A stretch of DNA of 43,674 nt from Amycolatopsis nivea (GTDB lineage Bacteria > Actinomycetota > Actinomycetes > Mycobacteriales > Pseudonocardiaceae). The position numbers and the translations under genes were made by a program. The stretch spans positions 1 through 43,674 of the forward strand of contig NZ_SDLT01000042.1 of the NCBI RefSeq assembly GCF_004522235.1, in the 5' to 3' direction. Under the pieces are notes generated by a model. The model saw only the letters and a program-made list of their open reading frames with translations, was not told the origin of the DNA and did no database searches. The first letter of the stretch is position 1. The number at the start of each line of letters is the position of its first letter. This document shows, in pieces, positions 1-7,713 of the stretch.

Positions 1-35
1 TCAACGACCCTGTCCGTCAAAACGGGTCAATCCCA

Positions 36-210
36 GGGTGCCTAGCTCGTTGGGTGCACCGGTGCGGGTTTTGGGGTGGGTGCCTTGATCGTTGGGTGCA
101 TCGGCTGCGGTTTGGGTGGGGGTTAGCGCCCCAATGTGGCATTGGGTGCGTGGGATGCACCCAATGTGGCGTTCGGTGCGTTGGACGCACCCAATGCCGC
201 ATTGGGGCGG
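36..210. repeat. Mosaic intergenic repeat, module B, left-edge copy
   Basis: This 175-bp stretch is built from variants of GTTGGGTGCATCGG and of CACCCAATGTGGC/GCATTGGGTGCG, so it contains many small inverted repeats. A close copy lies at 43466-43632 and a partial copy at 33017-33070. Open frames cross it on the minus strand (peptides rich in HWV and MPHW), but they are by-products of the repeat. It lies downstream of the thioesterase gene. Function unknown. Confidence 0.8.
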
Positions 211-233
211 CATCCCGGGCGGACGGCGGGGCG

Positions 234-286
234 GTCCGTGAAGGGCTCCTTGAGGGAATCCAAGTCCGTGAAGGAGCCCCTCACGG
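234..286. repeat. 55-bp palindrome family, degenerate copy 1
   Basis: The first 27 bases (234-260) are identical to the left arm of the perfect palindrome at 32818-32844. The right half has diverged, reading AAGTCCGTGAAGGAGCCCC instead of the mirror sequence, so only part of the hairpin can form. It sits about 90 bp beyond the stop of the thioesterase gene. Confidence 0.8.
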
Positions 287-296
287 GCGGCGGCTG

Positions 297-349
297 GTCG
301 TGAGGGGAACCCTGAGGGAATCAGAGTCAATGAGGGTGGCCCTCACGAA
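297..349. repeat. 55-bp palindrome family, degenerate copy 2
   Basis: It begins GTCGTGAGGGGAACCCTGAG and ends GGTGGCCCTCACGAAC, so the outer arms can pair. The centre keeps the family core GAGGGAATCAGA. It lies 27 bp beyond the stop codon of the thioesterase gene, the usual placement of this family in the window. Confidence 0.75.
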
Positions 350-376
350 CCGCGGGAGGGGCGCAAAGCAGCTGGA

Positions 377-955
377 TCAGGGGTTGATGTCCCACTCGCG
401 TTTGTTGCGTCGGTGCTGCTCGGCTAGCTTTTCCAACGCCTGCGGGTCGCCGTGGGTGCTGAAGTGCTCGAAGCCCACTGCGATGAAGACTGCTCGGGCG
501 TTCACCGCGATGGGGCCGTCCGTGGCGTCCAGGTGGCCGTCTGCGCTGACGTAGATCTTGCGGCCTGCGACTCCGTCCAGGCGGGCCTTGATGTACAGCG
601 TCGAACCGACCGGTACTGGGCGGCGGAAGTCCGTCTCCAGTTTTCCCGTTACCGCGGGGCGGTGCAGCAGGTTGCCGACAGCCGAGCCGAGTGCCTCGTC
701 GAAGGCGCAGGCCAGCAGGCCGCCGTGGGCGAGTCCGGGGGCGCCTTGATGGGCCGACGTCACGGTGAACTTCGAGTGCACCGTGTAGCCCTCGCCGATG
801 GCTGAGCGCAGGTGCAGGCCGTCGTCTACCTCGTCGCCGCAGCCGAAGCATTCGGCGAAGTGGGCGCCTAGTTCGGTGCCGGGGGCGGGGGCCTTCGGGT
901 GGATCTCCGGCGGCTCCACCGGCACCGGCGGCCACGGGCCGGAAACAGGACTCAT
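377..955 (-). CDS. PaaI/4HBT-type hotdog thioesterase
   Basis: This is a 192-residue protein of the hotdog-fold acyl-CoA thioesterase group. A Pro-rich leader and a Cys pair (ECFGCGDE, about residues 36-43) precede the hotdog core. The core contains the helix motif GLAHGGLLACAFDEALG (about 75-91), where the Asp/Glu of FDEA is the usual catalytic acid position of PaaI-like enzymes. The likely reaction is hydrolysis of a short, possibly aromatic, acyl-CoA; the substrate cannot be read from sequence. The ATG at 955 has no Shine-Dalgarno sequence. A TTAAC-like -10 lies about 7 bp upstream, so the message may be leaderless. It is divergent from the transporter at 1160. Confidence 0.8.
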   Translation of the reverse strand: MSPVSGPWPPVPVEPPEIHPKAPAPGTELGAHFAECFGCGDEVDDGLHLRSAIGEGYTVHSKFTVTSAHQGAPGLAHGGLLACAFDEALGSAVGNLLHRPAVTGKLETDFRRPVPVGSTLYIKARLDGVAGRKIYVSADGHLDATDGPIAVNARAVFIAVGFEHFSTHGDPQALEKLAEQHRRNKREWDINP

Positions 956-1036
956 GGGACGACGTTAACCCGGCGGAAGGACCCGTCGGCACCCGCCCTG
1001 ACCGGCGCGGGCGCATTTCCTGAGCGCAGGGTAGTC

Positions 1037-1062
1037 GGAAAATTCCGCACGGTAGAAATTTC
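1037..1062. promoter_or_regulatory. Paired AT-rich palindromes upstream of the transporter
   Basis: GGAAAATTCC (1037-1046) and GAAATTTC (1055-1062) are two short palindromes whose centres lie about 17 bp apart in an otherwise GC-rich stretch. They lie in the divergent interval between the thioesterase and transporter genes, 98-123 bp before the transporter start. They could be a regulator site or the upstream part of a promoter; no direct evidence separates these. Confidence 0.3.
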
Positions 1063-1159
1063 GCGACTCACCCTGCCAGCTTGGTTCAACAGGTCAAGAC
1101 TGGGGAAATGTGCTCCAACGGATGGACCGGGACGTGTGCAGGAGGAGGTCACCGCCGGG

Positions 1160-2518
1160 ATGAGTGAGCCAAAGACGGGGAAACCCGAGGTCGATCAGAG
1201 AACAGTCAAACGCGCGGTGATCGCGTCCGCGATGGGTAACGCGACCGAGTGGTACGACTACGGCGTATTCACCTCGGGCGCGATCGCGACGAGTATCGGG
1301 ACACTGTTCTTCCCCGGCGAGGGCAACGCGGTGCTGAAATCGCTTGCCCTGCTGGCCGTCGGCTTCATCGTACGACCGTTCGGCGGAGCGTTCTTCGGCC
1401 CATTGGGGGACAAGCTCGGCAGGCAGAAGGTTCTCGCGCTCACCATTCTGCTGATGTCCGGCTGCACCTTCCTGGTCGGCGTGCTGCCGACGTACTCAGG
1501 CGGCTACAGCATGGGCATCGCGGCGCCGATCGCGATCTTGCTGCTGCGGCTCATTCAGGGCTTCTCGACCGGCGGCGAGTACGGCGGCGCGGCGACGTTC
1601 ATCGCGGAATACGCGCCGACGAAACGGCGCGGGTTCTTCGGTTCGTTCCTGGAGATGGGCACGCTCGCCGGTTACGTGCTCGGCAACTCGGTCGTGCTGA
1701 TCACTTACCTGTCGCTGTCGACCGAGCAGTTCGACTCGTGGGGCTGGCGGATTCCGTTCTTCATCGCGCTTCCGATCGGTGCGATCGGTCTGTACCTGCG
1801 GTCGAAGCTCGAGGACACGCCTGAGTTCCGCAGGCTCGAGGCGGCGGGCGAGAAGTCGGAGAAGGCTCCGCTCAAGGAGACCATCCAGCGCAACTGGCGG
1901 ATGATCCTGAACCTGATCGGGATCGTGCTGCTGCTGAACATCGCCGACTACATGCTGCTCACGACGATGCCGACGTATTTCACCGACACCTTGAAGATCG
2001 GCGACACCGAGTCCAGCCTGATCATCATCGGGGTGGAAATCGTGCAGTTCGCGCTGCTGATCCCGCTGGGCGCGCTGTCCGACCGGATCGGCCGGAAACC
2101 CTTGCTGCTCACCGCGGCCATCGGGTTCATCGTGCTGAGCTGGCCCAGCATCAAGCTGATGCAGAGCGGCAGCCTGCTGTGGCTGATCGTCGGCTTCCTG
2201 GTCGTGGCGATCCTGCTGGCGCTGATGCTGGCGGTCATCGGCTCGACGTTCCCGGCGATGTTCCCGACGCGCGTGCGGTACGGCTCGTTCGCGATCGGCT
2301 ACAACATCTCGACGTCGCTGTTCGGCGGCACCTGCGGCGTGATCGTCACGGCGTTGATCGGCAGCACCGGCAACGCGGACTGGCCGGCGTACTACTTGAT
2401 CATCGCCGCGCTCATCGCGCTGGTCCCGATCATCAAGATCCCGGAGACGGCACGCGTGCCGATCGAGGAGATCGACACGGCGGACCACGGCGGCAAGCTC
2501 GCCGGCGCCAGCAAGTAA
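1160..2518 (+). CDS. MFS transporter, metabolite:H+ symporter (ProP-like) family
   Basis: The 452-residue inner-membrane protein has about 12 hydrophobic segments. It carries features of the MHS branch of the major facilitator superfamily: the opening ASAMGNATEWYDYGVF, the loop 2-3 motif GPLGDKLGRQKVL, and GGEYGGAATFIAEYAP at about 138-153. ProP-type members import proline, glycine betaine or ectoine with protons; other MHS members carry organic acids, so the substrate is open. The ATG at 1160 follows GGAGGAGG (1141-1148). The open frame extends upstream to 899, but that part resembles no transporter N-terminus. A strong terminator follows directly. Confidence 0.85.
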   Translation: MSEPKTGKPEVDQRTVKRAVIASAMGNATEWYDYGVFTSGAIATSIGTLFFPGEGNAVLKSLALLAVGFIVRPFGGAFFGPLGDKLGRQKVLALTILLMSGCTFLVGVLPTYSGGYSMGIAAPIAILLLRLIQGFSTGGEYGGAATFIAEYAPTKRRGFFGSFLEMGTLAGYVLGNSVVLITYLSLSTEQFDSWGWRIPFFIALPIGAIGLYLRSKLEDTPEFRRLEAAGEKSEKAPLKETIQRNWRMILNLIGIVLLLNIADYMLLTTMPTYFTDTLKIGDTESSLIIIGVEIVQFALLIPLGALSDRIGRKPLLLTAAIGFIVLSWPSIKLMQSGSLLWLIVGFLVVAILLALMLAVIGSTFPAMFPTRVRYGSFAIGYNISTSLFGGTCGVIVTALIGSTGNADWPAYYLIIAALIALVPIIKIPETARVPIEEIDTADHGGKLAGASK

Positions 2519-2526
2519 GCGAAACG

Positions 2527-2565
2527 AAAACCGCCCTCCGTCCATTGCGGACAGAGGGCGGTTTT
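2527..2565 (+). terminator. Rho-independent terminator of the transporter gene
   Basis: AACCGCCCTC-CGTCC pairs with GGAC-AGAGGGCGGTT around a short loop, flanked by AAAA on the left and TTTT on the right. It starts 9 bp past the transporter stop. The symmetric A and T tracts let it also stop the minus-strand microprotein gene that ends at 2576. Confidence 0.85.
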
Positions 2566-2575
2566 CGCGTCCAAG

Positions 2576-2695
2576 TCAGCTGTTCTGCGTCGCCTCGACC
2601 GCCTGCGGAGCGAAGCGCTTGCGGGCCCAAGCTGCCAGGCCACCGGCGACCACGACGGCAACAACGGTTTCGATCATCAGTGCAACGAGCACCAT
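2576..2695 (-). CDS. 39-residue single-span membrane microprotein
   Basis: This small gene encodes 39 residues: MVLVALMIE, then a hydrophobic stretch of Val, Ala and Gly (about residues 2-23), then the basic WARKRF and a polar tail ending in QNS. The ATG at 2695 is preceded by a strong GAGGAGG Shine-Dalgarno sequence (2700-2706) at good spacing, and the stop lies just before the shared terminator at 2527-2565. One membrane span with positive residues after it suggests an inner-membrane protein with its C-terminus in the cytoplasm. I do not recognise a family. The ribosome-binding site, spacing and terminator are the main reasons to call it real. Confidence 0.6.
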   Translation of the reverse strand: MVLVALMIETVVAVVVAGGLAAWARKRFAPQAVEATQNS

Positions 2696-2861
2696 GGTGC
2701 TTCCTCCTCAGGTTCTCGGGCCGGCCAATCCTGTGCCGGCTGAGCGACTGGTTCGACGGCCGCTCCGGCCGCCACTGAGAACATCGCCCCGAAAGCCCGG
2801 GATATTTCGTCGAAAACCCACTTGATCTGGTGACGTCGGCCACTCTTGCCGCGAAAGCGTT

Positions 2862-3371
2862 TCAGCCGGAGGTCGAGCTGGGTAACGAGGGGCTTCCCGC
2901 AGGTGAACGCATGGACGCGGGTGCCCGGTCGGTGGTGGTCGGATACGCCCGCGGCGGTGCGGGCGCCCGCGACGTGCCCGCTCGTGGACCGGACGGCTCC
3001 ACCGGCGGTTGCCGGTCCGGCGAGCCAGGGCTCACCTCCGGACCGGGCGTCGGTACCTGGGCCGGACCCGACGGGACCTTCTTCGGCGCGACCGGACTGG
3101 ACGGGGCGGGCGAGACGGTGGCGAGTCCCGGTCCGGCAGGCATCACCGGCGGCTGCTCGGTCCCGCGGCTGCCCACCGCGAGACCGGCCACCACGAGCAC
3201 CGCGACCGTCGCGGCGGAGCTGCCCGCGACCGCCCAGCGCTTGCGCTTGCGGCGGACGGCAGCACCGCGCACGATCACGCCCGCGGCGTCGACCTGCAGG
3301 GGCGGGCCGTCCGGCGTCCGTGCGAACAGCGCGCGCACATCGTCGGCATCATCGGAGACCATCTCGTTCAC
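2862..3371 (-). CDS. Single-span membrane protein coupled to a sigma factor (anti-sigma-like)
   Basis: The 169-residue protein has an acidic cytoplasmic start (NEMVSDDADDVRALFART), a basic RRKRKR stretch, one membrane span (about residues 47-66) and a long Pro/Ser/Thr-rich outer tail with no recognisable fold. Its start overlaps the stop of the sigma gene by 4 bp, so the two are translationally coupled. This is the usual arrangement of SigE-family sigma factors with a membrane partner, so an anti-sigma or sensing role is inferred. No zinc-binding HxxxCxxC motif is present, so it is not a classical ZAS anti-sigma factor. Confidence 0.65.
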   Translation of the reverse strand: MNEMVSDDADDVRALFARTPDGPPLQVDAAGVIVRGAAVRRKRKRWAVAGSSAATVAVLVVAGLAVGSRGTEQPPVMPAGPGLATVSPAPSSPVAPKKVPSGPAQVPTPGPEVSPGSPDRQPPVEPSGPRAGTSRAPAPPRAYPTTTDRAPASMRSPAGSPSLPSSTSG

Positions 3372-3913
3372 CTCCCTCCAGGGACGGGCAGTGCCTCGAA
3401 ATGCGGGCCCAGCCGGGTCCGCAGGGTAGCCAGACCGCGCGCGGCCTGGCTTTTCACTGTGCCGGTCCGGCAGCCGAGCGCCGCGGCGGTCTCCTCGACG
3501 GACAGGTCCTCGAAGTACCGCAGCACCAGCACTGCGCGCTGGCGCGGGGCCAACGCGGCGAGTGCCTGCTGGATCAGCTGGTCGTGCTCAGTCTCGGCGG
3601 CAGGAGCCGGGACGTCGGGTGGTGCGTCGGTGAGCCGCTCCCGTTTCCAGCGGCTGCGGCGGTTTTCCGCGAGGAAAGTGCGCAGCACGATTTTGCGCGC
3701 GTAGGCGTCGAGCGCGTCGTGCCGGGCCAGCCGCGGCCAGGCGAGGTACAGCTTGAGCAGCGCCGCCTGTGCGAGATCTTCGGCCCGGTGCCAGTCCCCG
3801 CAGAGGAGGTAGGCGGTGGACCGCAGGCTGTGCGCGCGCTCGCCGAAGTACCGGGCGAACTCGCCGTCCCACGGCGAGCTCTGCCCGGACGCCGGACGGG
3901 AGCGGGAGGGCAC
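3368..3913 (-). CDS. SigE-family ECF RNA polymerase sigma factor
   Basis: The protein has 181 residues with sigma region 2 at about 18-90 (AYLLCGDWHRAEDLAQAALL) and region 4 at about 113-170. The region 4 helix-turn-helix reads LSVEETAAALGCRTGTVKSQ (138-157). This matches the SigE-family (SigM-like) ECF group of actinobacteria, which directs RNA polymerase to a small regulon. The GTG at 3913 begins 7 bp after the stop of the secreted-peptide gene and lacks a clear Shine-Dalgarno, so coupling to the upstream gene is likely. The downstream membrane-protein gene overlaps by 4 bp. The signal it answers is unknown. Confidence 0.85.
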   Translation of the reverse strand: MPSRSRPASGQSSPWDGEFARYFGERAHSLRSTAYLLCGDWHRAEDLAQAALLKLYLAWPRLARHDALDAYARKIVLRTFLAENRRSRWKRERLTDAPPDVPAPAAETEHDQLIQQALAALAPRQRAVLVLRYFEDLSVEETAAALGCRTGTVKSQAARGLATLRTRLGPHFEALPVPGGR

Positions 3914-3920
3914 CGGGCGA

Positions 3921-4214
3921 TCAGCCCCAGACCGAGGGCAGGTGCAGGTCGCCGGTCGGGCCCGCGGGCACCGCGGTCGGGACGCGCTTGGACTTCGCGG
4001 GCTGACCCGGCGCGGCGACCTTCGGCGCGGCGGTGGTCTGGCGGTCCGCGGGAGCCGGGGCCGGCGCCGCGGTGGGCCGCTCGGCCGGGGCGGTCTGCGC
4101 CGGGGCCGGCTGCACCGACGGCGGGCCGTCCGCGGCGAAAGCGACCGCGCCGCCGGTCAGCGCGCCTCCGGCGAGCAGCAGCGAACCGATGGCGAGAGCG
4201 AAGCGAACACGCAC
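3921..4214 (-). CDS. Small secreted Pro/Ala-rich protein, first gene of the sigma operon
   Basis: The 97-residue protein has a clear signal peptide (MRVRFALAIGSLLLAGGALT, likely cleaved near AFA-A at about residue 27). A mature part follows that is mostly Pro, Ala and Thr and ends GPTGDLHLPSVWG. There is no catalytic motif and no mature Cys. The ATG at 4214 follows AGGAGGA. It is the first gene of a three-gene unit with the sigma factor 7 bp downstream, so it may be a target or a signal component of that system. That role is inference from position only. Confidence 0.7.
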   Translation of the reverse strand: MRVRFALAIGSLLLAGGALTGGAVAFAADGPPSVQPAPAQTAPAERPTAAPAPAPADRQTTAAPKVAAPGQPAKSKRVPTAVPAGPTGDLHLPSVWG

Positions 4215-4327
4215 GAGTTTCCTCCTGGTTCAGGCGAGCGCCGGGTGGCGCTTCTCTGCTCTAGTCATGCGGTCGGCGGTCGCCGGGGTTGCATCGGGTT
4301 TTCTTTTTTTCCGGCCGGGACAGGCGA

Positions 4328-4359
4328 ACGGCCGGGAGCGTTCGAGAGCTCCCGGCCGT
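4328..4359 (-). terminator. Hairpin after the L,D-transpeptidase gene
   Basis: ACGGCCGGGAGC pairs with GCTCCCGGCCGT over an 8-base loop, 27 bp past the stop at 4386. There is no T tract on the minus strand, so this would be a U-less actinobacterial-type terminator. A CTTTTTTT run at about 4305-4311 lies on the opposite strand. Confidence 0.55.
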
Positions 4360-4385
4360 CCGGTTGACGCTGGTTCGGTTCGCGG

Positions 4386-5594
4386 TCAGGCGGCCAGCGC
4401 CGACAGCTTGGTCCACGACGCCCAGTCGTAGGTCCAGTCGCTGTAGTCGCCGTCCTTCGCGCCCAGCTGCTGGGTGCTGCCGGAGATCTCCACCGGGTCG
4501 CCGGGAAGGACGCTGTCGTAGTAGATCTTCGCGTTCGCCGGCGACAGGTTCAGGCAGCCGTGCGAGATGTTCTTCTTGCCCTGCGCCCAGATCGACCCGG
4601 CGAGTCCGTGGATGAACTCGCCGTTGTTGGAGATCCGGACCGCCCACGGCACGTTCACGTCGGTGTAGTTGTAGCGCGGGTTGCTCATCGAGTACGTCGA
4701 GTGCTTCGACATGACCACGTGCGTGCCGCTGTGCGTGACGCGGCCAGGGTCGGAGTCGAGGCCGTAGCTCACCGGGAAGTCCATGACCTGCTGGCCGTCG
4801 CGGATGACCTGCATGGTGTGTTCCTGGGTGTTGCCCTTGACGATCTGCGAGCGGCCGATGGTGAAGCTCGCCGAGACGTCCTGCTTGCCGTAGACGCCGT
4901 CGCCCATCGAAACGCCGTAGATGTTGGCCGAGACGACGACCTTCGTGTTCGGCTTGAAGTACTCCTTCGGTCGCCAGTGCACCGAAGTGTCGCCGTTGAG
5001 CCACGCCCACGCGCCCTCGGTCTTCGGCGTGGTCTCCACCGACAGCGCGCGCTCGACGGCGGCCTTGTCCTTGACCGCGCTCGGGAACGTGAGCGCGATC
5101 GGCATCGCGATGCCGTAGGTCTGCCCGTCGCCGACGTTCAGGCTGCCCTGCATCTGGCGGCGCGGTTTGACCGTGGTGAACGAACCGTTGATCGGGACCT
5201 GCTTGCCGTCCTCGCCGGTGGCCTGCCCGGACCAGGTGTAGGTCTTGCCGTAGCCGAGGTCTTCGGTGCTGCTCCAGCTCTTCTTGTCCGGGGACTGCTG
5301 TCCCTGCACCTGTTTGCCGTCGGCGTTCGTGAGCGTGACGCTCCCGATGGTGCCGTTCGCGACGGTCACCTTCGCCGGTTCGCCCGGCGCGACGTTGCCC
5401 GCCCCGGACGCCGGCGTGAGCGCCACGGCCGCCGGTTTCACCGGAGTGGCCGGCGCTTCGGTAGGCCCGCCGCCCGCGGTCCCGCCCGCGTTCACGCTCG
5501 ACCCGCCGCCGCTGCACGCCCCGAGCGTGAGCGCGGCGACCAAGCCCAGCACCGCGACGCCGGCCCGGCGGCGTGCGAAGTGTCGGATTGTCAC
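4386..5594 (-). CDS. Lipoprotein L,D-transpeptidase (YkuD domain, Ig-like N-terminal domains)
   Basis: The enzyme makes 3-3 cross-links in peptidoglycan, or attaches proteins to it, outside the membrane. It has a lipoprotein signal with lipobox LGAC (Cys27), then Ig-like domains (about 60-260), as in mycobacterial LdtMt2-type proteins. The YkuD domain follows with the motif HGLAGS and the catalytic ISHGCLNL, placing the nucleophile at Cys347. The GTG at 5594 is chosen because the signal peptide begins there (402 residues); the open frame continues upstream to 5729 without signal-peptide character. A GGGGAGATTGGGGA stretch just upstream can serve as ribosome-binding site. It is divergent from the cold-shock gene. 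Confidence 0.88.
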   Translation of the reverse strand: MTIRHFARRRAGVAVLGLVAALTLGACSGGGSSVNAGGTAGGGPTEAPATPVKPAAVALTPASGAGNVAPGEPAKVTVANGTIGSVTLTNADGKQVQGQQSPDKKSWSSTEDLGYGKTYTWSGQATGEDGKQVPINGSFTTVKPRRQMQGSLNVGDGQTYGIAMPIALTFPSAVKDKAAVERALSVETTPKTEGAWAWLNGDTSVHWRPKEYFKPNTKVVVSANIYGVSMGDGVYGKQDVSASFTIGRSQIVKGNTQEHTMQVIRDGQQVMDFPVSYGLDSDPGRVTHSGTHVVMSKHSTYSMSNPRYNYTDVNVPWAVRISNNGEFIHGLAGSIWAQGKKNISHGCLNLSPANAKIYYDSVLPGDPVEISGSTQQLGAKDGDYSDWTYDWASWTKLSALAA

Positions 5595-6051
5595 ACCGAT
5601 CCCCAATCTCCCCTTGGTACCCCGAACACCCAGACGTCCCGAGACACCTTCACGTTCACCGGAAACGGGGTGACCAGCATCACATTGCACCGAGTGACCA
5701 TCACGGAAGCGGCTCGAACGACCGCGCACTGTGCATCCCCGAAGTGCGCTGGGTGTACTGGATCAGCGTAGCCGCGCGTCCGACTTCGGTGCGTAGGCAG
5801 CGATACGACGTTCCGGTGACGCGCGCACGTCGGAACCGATCCTTGCGATCAACGGGGTTCAGATTTGGTGAGATCCCGGTAGGCTGCTGACCAGGCCGTC
5901 GTTTTGCGTGTTCGTGGCTTCACACTCGCGGAACTTCTGACGCGAGCCGTGGGGCCGAAAAGCTCTTCGCTCGTCTCGTTGGAACCGCCCGGGACGGCCT
6001 GGGTGCCGCTTCGGTGGCATTCGAAGCGGATCTGTTACGAGGAGTACAGCG
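5595..6051. other. Divergent intergenic region with the cold-shock leader
   Basis: This is 457 bp with no convincing gene. It must hold the promoters of the L,D-transpeptidase (minus) and the cold-shock gene (plus). A candidate plus-strand promoter is TTCAGA (about 5859) with a 16-bp spacer and TAGGCT (5880-5885), which would give a leader of roughly 165 nt. Long structured leaders are typical of cspA-type messages. The promoter call is weak. Confidence 0.35.
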
Positions 6052-6255
6052 GTGGCGCAAGGCACTGTGAAGTGGTTCAACGCGGAGAAGGGCTTCGGCT
6101 TCATCGCGCAGGACGGCGGCGAAGGCGACGTTTTCGTGCACTACTCGGAGATCGAGGGACGCGGCTTCCGCACCCTCGAGGAGAACCAGCGAGTGGAGTT
6201 CGAGGTCGGCCAGGGGCAGAAGGGCCCGCAGGCCCAGAAGGTCCGTGCGATCTGA
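6052..6255 (+). CDS. CspA-family cold-shock protein
   Basis: The 67-residue protein is a single cold-shock domain that binds single-stranded RNA and DNA as a chaperone in the cytoplasm. RNP1 is seen as KGFGFI and RNP2 as VFVHYS, and the opening GTVKWFNAEKGFGFI is canonical. The GTG at 6052 follows ACGAGGAG with good spacing. It is monocistronic, with a strong terminator 35 bp after the stop. Full length for the family. Confidence 0.95.
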   Translation: MAQGTVKWFNAEKGFGFIAQDGGEGDVFVHYSEIEGRGFRTLEENQRVEFEVGQGQKGPQAQKVRAI

Positions 6256-6290
6256 GTCAGGCCCGCGCGTTTTCTCAGGCCTGAAAGAAG

Positions 6291-6325
6291 GGCCCCGACG
6301 GGATTTCCCGTCGGGGCCTTTTTTC
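6291..6325 (+). terminator. Rho-independent terminator of the cold-shock gene
   Basis: GGCCCCGACGGGA pairs perfectly with TCCCGTCGGGGCC around a 2-base TT centre (13-bp arms), followed by TTTTTT. A textbook intrinsic terminator. Confidence 0.92.
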
Positions 6326-6790
6326 ATTGCGGCTTCCGTTGTGGGGAATGTTTGGAGCGACGGTTACCGCGGTTGATCCTGGCGGGTGTTGGGGCGGCGG
6401 TTGCCGGGTGCTCGGGTTCGGGGGTCGCCGGTCGAGGGCGGGTTTCGGCGAGGCTCCCGGCACGTACGGGCGACGCCGGATCGGATGGTTGCCCCACTGC
6501 GAGTGGGCGTGCGTGATCCGACCCGATCGGGTGGCGCTGGCCCCCTGTGGCGGGTTGCTGGCGGCCGGGTCGGTCGCTGGAGTTGGCGGGTTGGCTTCTC
6601 ACGAGCCCCGCTGTGCCGCTCTTGGCAGGCGATCGTGCAGCCGCTCGACAGGAGTGGGTTCGGCTGTCGCCCTTGTCGCGAGCTATCCGCCGCGCCGTCC
6701 GTTTCGCGGCCAAGACCGCGTCGTCGGCGGCGGAATCCGAGAGCGTCCCGCTCACCGGGACTCCGGCCCTCCGGCGACCCCTGGAAAGGG
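6326..6790. other. Gene-free interval
   Basis: In these 465 bp I find no frame with a ribosome-binding site, recognisable protein or coding-like composition. Frames that cross it are Arg/Pro-rich and on both strands, as expected from high GC. No repeat shared with the other intergenic modules was seen. Confidence 0.5.
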
Positions 6791-6825
6791 AAAACCCCCG
6801 GCCGTCGGGGGAAGCCGGGGGTTTT
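6791..6825 (-). terminator. Bidirectional terminator
   Basis: AAAACCCCCGGC (6791-6802) pairs with GCCGGGGGTTTT (6814-6825). On the minus strand it lies 18 bp past the stop of the gene ending at 6843 and ends in a T tract, so it is the terminator of that gene. Confidence 0.85.
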
Positions 6826-6842
6826 CGTTCAGGGGGCGGGGA

Positions 6843-7262
6843 TCAGCGCCCGACGAGGGGCTGCTCGAACGTCTCCGCCGGGAAGTGGAATTCGTCGGTC
6901 ATCGCGTCGGAGTGGCGGCGCTCCTGGGCGGAGGCGGCCTGGCCCTCCCACGAGAGGCGCTCCAGGATCCATTCCTGCGCCAGGGCCTGCGGGGTCAGGT
7001 TCCTGGCGACGGCGATGTCCTTGAGCTGCTGGCTGGCGATGAGGTTCATCCGCAGCTGGTAGACCTGCGCGTCGCCGAAGCGGCTGCCGGTCCCGGTGCT
7101 CTCCGGGTCGGAGTCCGGGGCGAGCGCGGCGAGGTAGCTGGTGAGCTCCTTGTCCTCGACGACTTCGTCGCCGGCGGCTTTGGCGGCATTGCGATGCCGC
7201 CCGCTCGAGACGGCTTTGAGATTCGTGCGGCTGCTGAGGCGGCCGAGGGAGGGAAGAGGCAC
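6843..7262 (-). CDS. Hypothetical protein with a ribbon-helix-helix-like C-terminal motif
   Basis: I do not recognise a named family. The C-terminal half contains VYQLRMNLIASQQLKDIAVA followed by RNLTPQALAQEWILERL. Its pattern of a short strand and two helices resembles MetJ/Arc ribbon-helix-helix DNA-binding proteins and RHH antitoxins. A charged, variable N-terminal part precedes it. The GTG at 7262 gives 139 residues; the frame stays open to an ATG at 7376, and neither start has a clear Shine-Dalgarno. TATCGT lies at -10 distance upstream of 7262, fitting a leaderless start. No toxin gene is adjacent, so an orphan regulator is more likely than a toxin-antitoxin pair. Confidence 0.55.
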   Translation of the reverse strand: MPLPSLGRLSSRTNLKAVSSGRHRNAAKAAGDEVVEDKELTSYLAALAPDSDPESTGTGSRFGDAQVYQLRMNLIASQQLKDIAVARNLTPQALAQEWILERLSWEGQAASAQERRHSDAMTDEFHFPAETFEQPLVGR

Positions 7263-7422
7263 GCGGTCACGATAACGGTTGGGTCTCGGCAAAGAAACCA
7301 CTGTGAGCCACGACACACGCATTTCCGTGCCCGGCAAGCCTAATTCGATCACCTGTTCAGCCCAGTCGGTAAACACATTTCGCGACTGTCTGTTGATCAG
7401 GGGTACGGAGAGTAGATCCGCA

Positions 7423-7509
7423 GGTCAGCGCCGGTGTGCGGAAATGGAGAGACCCCCGCGCCAGGGGGAGGAACGCGGGGGTCGGAGGGGATCTCCACAG
7501 GCGCTGACC
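7423..7509. repeat. Nested inverted repeats in an intergenic region (possible structured RNA)
   Basis: An outer pair GGTCAGCGCC (7423-7432) and GGCGCTGACC (7500-7509) encloses an inner perfect pair GACCCCCGCG (7451-7460) and CGCGGGGGTC (7474-7483). A transcript could fold into a long stem with an internal hairpin. It lies in a 451-bp protein-free interval (7263-7713), between a minus-strand and a plus-strand gene. It could be a small RNA, an attenuator or a terminator; there is no T tract. Confidence 0.4.
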
Positions 7510-7713
7510 GGGGGTGTGTCAGCAACACCGATTGTTGCACGAGTTCCGGGGATCGGCGAGGGGAAGCCGGGAGAAATCGTTCTGCGCGATCTTGGAATGC
7601 GTTACCAGGGAAGCTTCGGAGAGTGTTCGCAGGTTCACTCTCCGGGGGGCTGCCGGTGCTGCTCGCCGCTGGTTAGCCTCGCGGCCAGTTGTTGCGAACC
7701 GCATGGAGGGGCC

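Noticed and set aside
1..330. Minus-strand open frame across the left repeats (also the similar one at 43391-43657)
   Set aside because: The peptides consist of repeated HWV/MPHW and Arg/Pro units dictated by the DNA repeats, with no ribosome-binding site; the same pattern appears wherever the module occurs.
6324..6755. 143-residue minus-strand frame after the cold-shock gene
   Set aside because: It overlaps the cold-shock terminator, has no ribosome-binding site, and its composition is typical of a chance frame.
6843..7262. Toxin-antitoxin pair based on the ribbon-helix-helix-like motif
   Set aside because: No toxin-sized gene lies next to it on either side.
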